Below are positions 1-5,357 of a DNA stretch of 5,357 bases, piece by piece. Origin of the DNA: an uncultured Christensenella sp. Lineage in GTDB: Bacteria > Bacillota > Clostridia > Christensenellales > UBA1242. The DNA lies in NCBI GenBank assembly GCA_949293915.1, contig CASFFJ010000149.1, positions 1 to 5,357 on the forward strand, given 5' to 3'. The translations under genes were made by a program, and so were the position numbers. The notes under the pieces were generated by a model. That model was not told the DNA's origin and made no database searches. It saw only the letters and a list, made by a program, of their open reading frames with translations. Numbering within the stretch: position 1 is the stretch's first letter; every line of letters begins with the position of its first letter.

Positions 1-70
1 TCATCCCCTTGAATGATTTGGATGCTGAACTTATACCTATTACTTTTTCTTGTTCTATATTATTTTGCAT
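1..70 (-). CDS. Possible 5' end of an unidentified gene, running off the window
   Basis: Reading the minus strand from ATG at 70-68 gives an open frame of 23 codons (begins MQNNIEQEKVIG and continues ISSASKSFKGM) that leaves the window without a stop. A moderate ribosome site, AGAGAGG at 86-80, lies 9 nt before the ATG. The frame also stays open upstream as far as a TAA at 145-143, but with no ATG, GTG or TTG, so 70 is the first usable start. It would lie 78 bp downstream of the rubredoxin on the same strand and could be cotranscribed with it, because no terminator hairpin is visible between them. The product is too short to assign; no family motif is recognisable. It may equally be a chance open frame. 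Confidence 0.42.
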   Translation of the reverse strand, partial: MQNNIEQEKVIGISSASKSFKGM

Positions 71-148
71 ATCAAAAATCCTCTCTGGAGCAATTTTTGA
101 AACTGCCCCATCCCAAAACTTATTAATTCTCCAAAATCTTATTTAATT

Positions 149-295
149 TTAATTTTCTACTGGCTCAAACATATCCTTGCCAACATGGCAGATTGGACAT
201 TCAAAGTCTTCCGGTAACTCTTCAAACGATACATTATCATTCTCAGTTGGATCGTAGATATATTGACAGACAGTACAAATATATTTTTTATTCAT
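149..295 (-). CDS. Rubredoxin, short-loop type (48 residues)
   Basis: Rubredoxins are small cytoplasmic electron carriers that hold one iron atom between four cysteines, typically passing electrons to oxygen- or peroxide-detoxifying enzymes in anaerobes. The four ligands are visible as C7-T-V-C10 and C33-P-I-C36, with the family landmarks YIYDP (12-16), FEELPEDF (24-31) and VGKDMFEP (38-45). The cysteine pairs are seven residues closer than in standard 52-54 residue clostridial rubredoxins (C10 to C33, against C9 to C39), the same type of loop deletion known from the 45-residue Desulfovibrio desulfuricans protein. Both glycines that usually follow the second cysteine of each knuckle are replaced (Q11, H37), and the usual tryptophan before the second knuckle is F31. 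The start at 295 is chosen because of the strong ribosome site just upstream; the frame stays open back to an ATG at 385, but those 30 codons overlap the promoter and resemble nothing. It diverges from the cas operon and is probably unrelated to it. Confidence 0.93.
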   Translation of the reverse strand: MNKKYICTVCQYIYDPTENDNVSFEELPEDFECPICHVGKDMFEPVEN

Positions 296-304
296 CCGCA
301 ATGT

Positions 305-313
305 CTCCTTTCT
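305..313 (-). promoter_or_regulatory. Ribosome binding site of the rubredoxin gene
   Basis: On the minus strand AGAAAGGAG ends 9 nt before the ATG at 295. It is a strong Shine-Dalgarno match and decides the 48-residue start over the longer open frame beginning at 385. Confidence 0.88.
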
Positions 314-317
314 AAAA

Positions 318-346
318 ATTATAAAATTTCTATTAGAGCATGTCAA
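318..346 (-). promoter_or_regulatory. Consensus sigma-A/sigma-70 promoter of the rubredoxin gene
   Basis: On the minus strand, TTGACA (346-341) and TATAAT (323-318) match the housekeeping consensus at all twelve positions, with the ideal 17-bp spacer (340-324). Transcription would start near 311, within or next to the ribosome site, giving an untranslated leader of only about 16 nt. This predicts strong, constitutive expression with no room for leader-based control. The start point is inferred. Confidence 0.85.
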
Positions 347-414
347 CCGTACAGATAATGTAGTTTTTCTAATTAACGTAATCATTGGGTTTTAGCCCTA
401 TTGCAAAAAAAGAT

Positions 415-450
415 TTACTGTTAAATTTAGATTCTACAGGCGGTGTGGAT
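415..450 (+). other. Hairpin resembling the 3' half of a type V-A CRISPR repeat
   Basis: V-A repeats end in a very conserved element, AATTTCTAC - 4 to 5 nt loop - GTAGAT, which forms the crRNA handle bound by Cas12a. Here TCTAC (433-437) and GTGGA (445-449) can form the same five-pair stem with one U-G wobble, followed by the conserved T450. The stretch before it is A/T-rich, as in real repeats. Differences are a 7-nt loop (AGGCGGT) and AGAT rather than AATT before the stem. It could be a decayed repeat, a Cas-regulating RNA handle, or coincidence in AT-rich DNA. No second convincing copy is nearby; 479-501 is only a loose resemblance. Confidence 0.25.
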
Positions 451-545
451 TTGTAAACATTTTTTAATAATATAGTAAAATTTCCTATTTTTTTTGTATT
501 TTTGCCATTAAGTTAAAAAAATGTGAATAATCCGGCGTGTAAAAT

Positions 546-595
546 ATATTTTAAGAGCATGAGGCATGCTGATGTTTGTCTGGAGTTAAAAATAT
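546..595. repeat. Nested inverted repeat in the intergenic region
   Basis: A perfect palindrome AGCATG-AGG-CATGCT (556-570) lies inside outer arms TTTTAA (549-554) and TTAAAA (586-591). The outer arms extend to ATATTTTAA (546-554) and TTAAAAATAT (586-595) if one base is bulged. The inner part could be a protein-binding dyad or a short RNA hairpin. It is not an obvious terminator: 15 nt of mixed sequence follows the inner arm instead of a T-tract. The structure is seen directly; the role is unknown. Confidence 0.45.
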
Positions 596-712
596 TATTA
601 AACTGACAATGTGCAATACGAATAAAATAAAAATTATTAATAACCGGGGTGATACTATTATTATAACACATTTTACACAAAAAATTATAAAATATGTCCA
701 AATTTTCAGTTT

Positions 713-741
713 TTGAATCTGATAATTAAATATGATATAAT
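713..741 (+). promoter_or_regulatory. Promoter of the cas12a-cas4-cas1 operon
   Basis: A TATAAT -10 box (736-741) is preceded by TGA (733-735), forming an extended -10 element TGnTATAAT. A -35 box TTGAAT (713-718, four of six consensus bases) sits at the optimal 17-bp distance. Transcription would begin around 748, giving a leader of about 27 nt before cas12a. No other promoter-like sequence stands as close to the start codon, and none is needed for cas4 or cas1, which overlap their upstream genes. Confidence 0.75.
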
Positions 742-742
742 C

Positions 743-756
743 TAATTTCCAAATTA
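743..756. promoter_or_regulatory. Dyad at the predicted cas12a transcription start
   Basis: TAATTT-CC-AAATTA is a perfect 6-bp inverted repeat with a 2-nt centre, starting 1 bp after the -10 box and covering the predicted start of transcription. A second imperfect dyad, TTTTCAG (703-709) and CTGATAA (719-725), brackets the -35 box. Either could be a repressor operator, but short AT-rich dyads arise often by chance in DNA of this composition. Confidence 0.25.
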
Positions 757-758
757 AG

Positions 759-768
759 AAAGGTGGGG
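759..768 (+). promoter_or_regulatory. Ribosome binding site that fixes the cas12a start
   Basis: AAAGGTGGGG ends 6 nt before ATG at 775. The in-frame GTG at 763 lies inside this site and so cannot be the real start; the protein therefore begins MKKLFDEF, four residues later than the longest open frame. Confidence 0.85.
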
Positions 769-774
769 AATTAC

Positions 775-3700
775 ATGAAAAAATTATTCGATGAGTTTCA
801 CAATTTAACACAAATTTCTAGAACATTGAGATTTGAACTTGTGCCGCAGGCAGAAACTAAAAAATACTTTGAAGAACGAATAATGTGCGATGATGAAAAT
901 AAGGCACTTATATATAAAAAAGTGAAAAAATACTATGATGAATATCACAAATATTTTATAGAAGAGTGTTTAAAGAATTTTGAAGATGAAAACTTTAACC
1001 GGCTTTTAGTCCGGTATGGAGAGTTATTTAATTATCAAAATCTCTCGGATAAGGAAGAAAAAGAATTTAGCAAAATACAGGATAATCTTAGAAAAATAAT
1101 TTCAGAAACTTTTACTAAAAACCCGGAATACTCGACTCTGTTCGGCAAAGATATGATTAATAAAAATCTTAAGAACTATAATTCCGAAGATAAAGAAATT
1201 CTTGAGGAATTAAAAGTGTTTGAGAAATTTACGACATACTTTACAGGGTTTGATACAAACAGGAAAAATATGTATTTAAACGAAGCTAAACATACGGCTA
1301 TTGCATACAGGCTTATTGATGAAAATTTGCCCGTATATTTAAAGAATATTAAAGCTTTTAATAAAATATTAGAAAATATTCCAGATATTAAAAATTTAAT
1401 TAAGGAAAATCTCGGACTCGATTGTGATAAGTATTTTTCTAAAGTGGAAAATTATTCTCAAGTTTTACCGCAGAGTATGATAGAGGAATATAACCTTGTA
1501 ATAGCAGGGAAAGCAGAAGAAGGTAAAAAATTACAAGGAATTAATGAAATTGTAAATAAGTATATTCAGGATACAAAGATTAAAATTCCAAAATTGAAGC
1601 AGTTGTATAAACAAATTTTAAGCGATACAACATCTGTATCCTTTAAATTTGATATTCTTACGGCAGATAAGTCGTTAATAGAAATGATTAACAATTATTA
1701 TGATTTGTTTGCAAAGACATTCCTTCAAGGCCGGCCGCTGCAAACTGTTCTTGAAAATATTAAAGATTACAATACAAAAGAAATTTATTTTAATAATGAT
1801 ACTTCCTTGACCAGAATCAGCCAGAATGTATACAAAGAATGGGGCTATATAAATCATTTGCTGGAATGCGAGTATGATAAAACATACAACGGGAAAGCTG
1901 TATACGGCACAAATAAGTATGCAGAGAATAAAGAAAAGGAATTAAAAAAGATAAAAGAGATTTCAATTTATAAAATAGAAGAGCTTATCGAAAAATATGA
2001 TGCAGAGAGCGGAAATGGTTCTAAAATATATGATTATTTAATTAATACGGTTAATATGCTTTTTGATAAGATAGATGAGTCATATAAAACAGTATTGCCT
2101 GTTTTGGAGCGAGAGTATGACGAAACATCAATACAACTGTTGCAAGATACGGCCGCGATAGAATGTATTAAAAACTTTCTTGATGCAGTTAAAAATCTGC
2201 AAGAGTTTGTAAAATACCTTATTCCTAAAGATAAAGCAGCAGAAACAGATTTGGATTTTTATAACTCGCTTAATTATGATGTATTAAATGAAATTATATC
2301 TGTATATAATAAGACCAGAAATTATTTAACTAAAAAACCATATTCAATTGAAAAATTTAAATTGAATTTTGATTGTCCAACATTTTTAGACGGCTGGGAC
2401 TTGAATAAAGAAGAAGCAAATTTAGGAACACTGTTTATTAAAGACGGAGAATATTATCTTGGGATAATTAATAAAGATAATAGAAAAATATTTGTTAATT
2501 ATAAAAAGGAAGAAAGTCAGTCATATTATAAAAAAATAGAGTATAAATTACTTCCCGGGGCAAATAAAATGCTGCCCAAAGTGTTTTTCTCCAAAGCAAG
2601 GATAAATGAGTTTAACCCTTCGGAAGATTTATTATCTAATTATAGAAAAGGTTTACATAAAAAAGGAGAAAATTTTGACATCAAATTTTGTCATGAACTT
2701 ATAGATTTTTACAAGCAATCAATAAATAAGCATGAAGATTGGTCAAAGTTTAATTTTAATTTTTCTGATACAGAAAAATATGAGGATATAAGCCAGTTTT
2801 ATAGACAGGTTGAGCAGCAGGGGTATAAAATATCATTTACTGACATATCAGAAGAATATATAAATAAGCTTGTTAAAGAAGGGAAATTGTATTTATTCCA
2901 GATTTATAACAAAGATTTTTCAAAGTATTCCCAAGGCACTCCGAATTTGCACACGATGTACTGGAAAGCTATTTTTGATGAAGATAATTTAAAAAATGTA
3001 GTTTACCAGTTAAACGGCGGAGCAGAAGTTTTTTACCGCAAAAAGAGTATAGAATCTAAAATAACTCACCCCCAAAATGTACCGATAGATAATAAGAATC
3101 CGAATAATCCCAAAAAGCAGAGTGTATTTGATTATGATTTAATCAAGGATAGACGTTATACTCTGGATAAATTCCAGTTTCATGTTCCAATATCGTTGAA
3201 TTTTAAAGCCATAGGTATAAATAAGTTCAATGATTTTGCAAATAATGAGCTAAAACATACCGGAGATATTAATATAATTGGTATAGACAGAGGTGAAAGA
3301 CACTTGCTGTATATATGCGTAATTAACAGCAAAGGAGAAATTATTGAACAGCGTTCTTTAAATACAATCGGAAAGACAAATTATCATGAATTGCTAGATA
3401 GAAAGGAAAAGGAACGAGATCTGGCGAGAAAATCCTGGGGTACAATTCAGAATATAAAAGAGTTAAAAGAAGGGTATATGAGTCAGGTGGTGTATGAAAT
3501 TACAGGATTAATGCTCAAATATAATGCTGTTATTGTATTGGAGGATTTAAACAGCGGATTTAAAAATTTAAGGAAAAAAGTCGAAAAATCAGTATATGAC
3601 AAGTTTGAAACTAAATTAATTGATAAATTAAGCTATCTTGTTGACAAGTCTTTACAGAACAAGTTTGAGCAAGGCGGTGTATTGAACGCATATCAGCTTA

Positions 3701-4437
3701 CAAGTAAAGAAATAAGCAGTACAAAACAGAAAGGTTTAATATTCTATATTCCGGCATGGTGTACGAGTAAAATAGATCCTGTTACAGGGTTTGTAAATTT
3801 ATTTGATTTAACTTGTGTGGATAAAGATTTTGTACAAAAATTCGATTCAATAAGATTTAATAATCAGGAAAGGTATTTTGAATTTGATTTTGATTACAGA
3901 AACTTTAGCCGTAAGCCATCCGGTAAACGTGAGAAATGGACTGTATGCAGCTATGGCGAGAGAATAAGAACATTTAGGAACCCTAAGTTAAATAATGAAT
4001 GGTGTAATATTATGGTAAATCTGACAGATGAATTTAAGGGTTTGTTTGATAGATATGGAATAAATTATAACAATATAAAGGAAGAAATTAATACAAAAGC
4101 AGATTCTAAATTCTTTAATGCAGTAGAAGAAAAAGATGGTTTTAACGGATTTAAAATCTTATTTAAACTCCTTATCCAATTAAGAAATAGTGTTACAAGC
4201 AGTGAAGAGGATTATATTCTTTCTCCTGTAAAAAATAAAAAAGGATTTTTCTATGATTCCAGACTGCAAAATGGCACTCTTCCGGAAAATGCTGACGCAA
4301 ACGGCGCATATAATATCGCGAGAAAAGGTTTGATTTTACTTGATAGAATCAGACAGACAGAAGAAGGGAAGAAAATAGATTATGCTATAAAAAATGTTGA
4401 TTGGCTTGCATATGTACAGACCCGGGATGTTAAATAA
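775..4437 (+). CDS. cas12a: Cas12a (Cpf1), type V-A CRISPR effector nuclease
   Basis: This 1220-residue RNA-guided nuclease processes pre-crRNA and cuts double-stranded DNA beside a T-rich PAM with a single RuvC site. Its length and order match the 1228-residue Lachnospiraceae enzyme: WED-I and REC lobes in the first ~520 residues (TLRFELVP near 18-25; TTYFTGFDTNRKNM in REC1), WED-II/PI from about 520 (PAM-contact positions D539, K545, N549 and K602, the last in KMLPK), then WED-III. The crRNA-processing triad is H765, K774, K791, at exactly the spacing of H759/K768/K785 in the Lachnospiraceae protein. RuvC residues are D838 (GIDRGERH), E923 (LEDLNSGF) and D1174 (NADANGAY). The bridge-helix tryptophan is W888 and the Nuc arginine R1137 (QLRNS). 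All key residues are present and the frame is unbroken, so it should be active. Relative to the Lachnospiraceae enzyme, loops are shorter after RuvC-I (about eight residues) and before RuvC-III (about five). The stop overlaps the cas4 start. Confidence 0.98.
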   Translation: MKKLFDEFHNLTQISRTLRFELVPQAETKKYFEERIMCDDENKALIYKKVKKYYDEYHKYFIEECLKNFEDENFNRLLVRYGELFNYQNLSDKEEKEFSKIQDNLRKIISETFTKNPEYSTLFGKDMINKNLKNYNSEDKEILEELKVFEKFTTYFTGFDTNRKNMYLNEAKHTAIAYRLIDENLPVYLKNIKAFNKILENIPDIKNLIKENLGLDCDKYFSKVENYSQVLPQSMIEEYNLVIAGKAEEGKKLQGINEIVNKYIQDTKIKIPKLKQLYKQILSDTTSVSFKFDILTADKSLIEMINNYYDLFAKTFLQGRPLQTVLENIKDYNTKEIYFNNDTSLTRISQNVYKEWGYINHLLECEYDKTYNGKAVYGTNKYAENKEKELKKIKEISIYKIEELIEKYDAESGNGSKIYDYLINTVNMLFDKIDESYKTVLPVLEREYDETSIQLLQDTAAIECIKNFLDAVKNLQEFVKYLIPKDKAAETDLDFYNSLNYDVLNEIISVYNKTRNYLTKKPYSIEKFKLNFDCPTFLDGWDLNKEEANLGTLFIKDGEYYLGIINKDNRKIFVNYKKEESQSYYKKIEYKLLPGANKMLPKVFFSKARINEFNPSEDLLSNYRKGLHKKGENFDIKFCHELIDFYKQSINKHEDWSKFNFNFSDTEKYEDISQFYRQVEQQGYKISFTDISEEYINKLVKEGKLYLFQIYNKDFSKYSQGTPNLHTMYWKAIFDEDNLKNVVYQLNGGAEVFYRKKSIESKITHPQNVPIDNKNPNNPKKQSVFDYDLIKDRRYTLDKFQFHVPISLNFKAIGINKFNDFANNELKHTGDINIIGIDRGERHLLYICVINSKGEIIEQRSLNTIGKTNYHELLDRKEKERDLARKSWGTIQNIKELKEGYMSQVVYEITGLMLKYNAVIVLEDLNSGFKNLRKKVEKSVYDKFETKLIDKLSYLVDKSLQNKFEQGGVLNAYQLTSKEISSTKQKGLIFYIPAWCTSKIDPVTGFVNLFDLTCVDKDFVQKFDSIRFNNQERYFEFDFDYRNFSRKPSGKREKWTVCSYGERIRTFRNPKLNNEWCNIMVNLTDEFKGLFDRYGINYNNIKEEINTKADSKFFNAVEEKDGFNGFKILFKLLIQLRNSVTSSEEDYILSPVKNKKGFFYDSRLQNGTLPENADANGAYNIARKGLILLDRIRQTEEGKKIDYAIKNVDWLAYVQTRDVK

Positions 4438-4997
4438 TGGAAGAAACCATATTGATATCATACTTAAATGATTTTATCTTTTGTCCCGTATCAATTTATT
4501 TTCATAAGTTGTACGGGACAATGGAAAAATCTTTGTATCAATCGACAAGCCAGACTGAAGGAACAAATGCCCATAAAGCAATTGATAACAGAAGTTATTC
4601 TGCCAGAAAAAGCATATTGCAGGGTATGAATGTTTTTAGTTCAGAATTTAATATTGCGGGGAAAATTGATACTTTTGATACAGAAACGGGTGTATTAACA
4701 GAAAGGAAAAATAAGATTGTAAGAATATATGACGGATATATTTTTCAACTATATGCGCAATATTATGCCCTTATGGAAATGGGATATAAGGTTAAAAAAC
4801 TGAGATTTCACAGTATAAAAGATAACCGGAATTATGATATAAAATTGCCGGAAGATAATCCTGAGATGGATAAAGCTTTTAGGGGTTTGATAAAAGAAAT
4901 TCGGGAATTTGATATGAAAGAATACAAAGCAGTAAATATTGAGAAATGTAAAAATTGTATCTACGAACCAAGTTGTGACAGGAGTTTATTATGTTAA
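4437..4997 (+). CDS. cas4: Cas4, CRISPR adaptation exonuclease
   Basis: Cas4 is a RecB-family nuclease with an iron-sulfur cluster that trims prespacers and helps select those next to a correct PAM, acting with Cas1-Cas2. The 186-residue product has the four cluster cysteines C16 (FIFCPVS) and C171, C174, C180 (CKNCIYEPSC), and the nuclease residues H46 (GTNAHKAID), D78 (GKIDTFD), E89 and K91 (TERKNK), followed by the QLYAQYYALME helix (104-114) equivalent to the RecB Q-x-x-x-Y motif. It is therefore complete and probably active. Its ATG overlaps the cas12a stop by one base (TAATG); only a weak GGG lies upstream (4424-4426), so translation is probably coupled to cas12a. It ends 7 nt inside cas1. 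It stands alone and is not fused to Cas1, as is usual for V-A. Confidence 0.96.
   Translation: MEETILISYLNDFIFCPVSIYFHKLYGTMEKSLYQSTSQTEGTNAHKAIDNRSYSARKSILQGMNVFSSEFNIAGKIDTFDTETGVLTERKNKIVRIYDGYIFQLYAQYYALMEMGYKVKKLRFHSIKDNRNYDIKLPEDNPEMDKAFRGLIKEIREFDMKEYKAVNIEKCKNCIYEPSCDRSLLC
4980..4984 (+). promoter_or_regulatory. Ribosome binding site of cas1
   Basis: AGGAG lies 6 nt before ATG at 4991, within the end of cas4. It supports the cas1 start that overlaps cas4 by 7 nt. Confidence 0.85.
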
Positions 4998-5357
4998 CCA
5001 AGCCGGATTTTTTAGAGAAAAAAGTAATATTTATTTTTACGCACCAGGGTGAAAAAATCACATTTAAAAATGATAACGTTGTTATAAAAGACAAAGATGG
5101 TAATATTAAATTTCAACTGAGCTGCTATAATCTGTTTGCTCTGTTTATTGTAGGTGATATAACACTGAGCAGTGGTATCATATCGCGAAGTAAGAAGTTC
5201 GGATTTTCAATTATTTTGTTTACTCAGAGTTTTAAATTGTATACAGCAATAAGTTTTACTCTGGAAGGCAACTTCTTATTGCACGAAAAACAATATTGTA
5301 CAAATTTATCAAATGATATAGCTAAACGGATAATTTTAAATAAAATAATAAATCAGA
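4991..5357 (+). CDS. cas1: Cas1 integrase, N-terminal part (cut by the window end)
   Basis: Cas1 with Cas2 inserts new spacers at the leader end of the CRISPR array. The 122 visible codons begin MLTKPDFLEKKVIFIFT and continue with KNDNVVIKDKDGNIK (27-40), FALFIVGDITLSSGIISR (49-66, counting from LFAL) and KKFGFSIILFTQS (68-80), the beta-rich N-terminal domain typical of V-A Cas1. The helical domain is just beginning at LEGNFLLHEKQY (91-102), where the EGN motif is conserved. The catalytic Glu, His and Asp lie beyond the window, so activity cannot be judged. It overlaps cas4 by 7 nt and has its own ribosome site. A cas2 gene and then the CRISPR array are expected downstream. Confidence 0.95.
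   Translation, partial: MLTKPDFLEKKVIFIFTHQGEKITFKNDNVVIKDKDGNIKFQLSCYNLFALFIVGDITLSSGIISRSKKFGFSIILFTQSFKLYTAISFTLEGNFLLHEKQYCTNLSNDIAKRIILNKIINQ

Larger units (their letters stand above)
347..702. other. Long non-coding intergenic region between the divergent promoters
   Basis: No open frame here looks like a gene: the minus-strand frames covering 513-811 lack ribosome sites, are rich in codons typical of translated AT-rich noise, and run into the cas12a promoter and start. Visible structure: a small dyad GGG-N6-CCC at 387-398; a repeat-like hairpin at 415-450; T-tracts at 460-465 and 488-495; a perfect 15-bp palindrome at 556-570 inside a wider dyad; and a 14-bp AT-only direct repeat (AAAAATTATAAAAT) at 314-327 and 680-693, whose first copy includes the rubredoxin -10 box. 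No tRNA, transposon end or regular CRISPR array is seen. About 365 bp separate the two promoters, which is more than they need and leaves room for a small RNA or operators. Confidence 0.7.

Noticed and set aside
67..122. 18-codon minus-strand open frame beginning at the ATG within GGGATGGGG (near 113)
   Set aside because: The GGAG upstream is about 17 nt away, too far to serve it, and the peptide has no features.
151..262. AATTTTCTACTGG at 151 and GTAGAT at 254 as halves of a V-A repeat
   Set aside because: They are about 100 bp apart and both are explained by rubredoxin codons.
296..385. Extended rubredoxin start at 385 (78 residues)
   Set aside because: The extra 30 codons cover the consensus promoter and do not resemble any rubredoxin; the strong ribosome site points to the ATG at 295.
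384..412. GGG-N6-CCC dyad followed by an A-run as a terminator
   Set aside because: The stem is too short, and the T-run would come before the hairpin in leftward transcripts and be an A-run in rightward ones.
479..501. AATTTCCTATT plus a T-run and GTATT as a second degenerate V-A repeat after the hairpin at 415-450
   Set aside because: The stem would have only about three weak pairs, and the resemblance rests on T-runs; it was kept only as a side remark.
684..689. Minus-strand TATAAT as a promoter for a leftward transcript into the intergenic region
   Set aside because: No acceptable -35 box at 16-18 bp (AAACTG at 17 bp) and no gene downstream; -10 look-alikes are common in such AT-rich DNA.
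763..774. GTG at 763 as the start of Cas12a (four extra residues)
   Set aside because: The GTG lies inside the Shine-Dalgarno sequence AAAGGTGGGG; the ATG at 775 has ideal spacing, and family members begin close to this point.
513..811. Two minus-strand open frames (62 and 86 codons) across the intergenic region and cas12a start
   Set aside because: They overlap each other in different frames, lack ribosome sites, cross the cas promoter and look like hydrophobic noise from AT-rich DNA.
1675..1857. Minus-strand open frame of 60 codons inside cas12a
   Set aside because: It is antisense to a well-conserved coding region and has no ribosome site or recognisable motif.
4879..5094. Minus-strand open frame of 71 codons across the cas4-cas1 junction
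   Set aside because: It is antisense to two confidently identified cas genes and shows no family features.

Overview
The window is AT-rich (roughly 30% GC by eye) and carries the start of a type V-A CRISPR-Cas operon on the plus strand, with a small redox gene diverging from it on the minus strand. Strong purine-rich Shine-Dalgarno sites, textbook sigma-A type promoters, a rubredoxin and a Cas12a close to the Lachnospiraceae/Francisella group all suggest an anaerobic bacterium, most likely a low-GC Bacillota (Clostridia) from a gut or similar habitat. That assignment is inference; nothing in the window fixes the species.

Layout. Positions 1-70 (minus) hold the possible first 23 codons of an unidentified gene that leaves the window. 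Positions 149-295 (minus) encode a 48-residue short-loop rubredoxin, preceded by a consensus promoter (TTGACA, 17 bp, TATAAT). Positions 347-702 contain no credible gene, but do hold a hairpin resembling a degenerate V-A CRISPR repeat (415-450), a nested palindrome (546-595) and several T-tracts. The cas promoter lies at 713-741. It is followed without gaps by cas12a (775-4437), cas4 (4437-4997) and the first 122 codons of cas1 (4991-5357, cut by the window end).

The three cas genes overlap (1 nt, then 7 nt) and so form one transcriptional and translationally coupled unit. In the established V-A scheme, Cas12a trims its own pre-crRNA and cuts DNA next to a T-rich PAM. Cas4 and Cas1, with a Cas2 expected just downstream, acquire new spacers. 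All catalytic and crRNA-processing residues of Cas12a and all cluster and nuclease residues of Cas4 are present, so the system looks functional. The CRISPR array and cas2 are not in the window; both would be expected to the right of position 5357.

The most speculative but most interesting point is the repeat-like hairpin in the long leader region. It could be a relic repeat, or a Cas-regulating RNA of the CreR kind reported for V-A systems; the evidence seen here is weak and is described as such.
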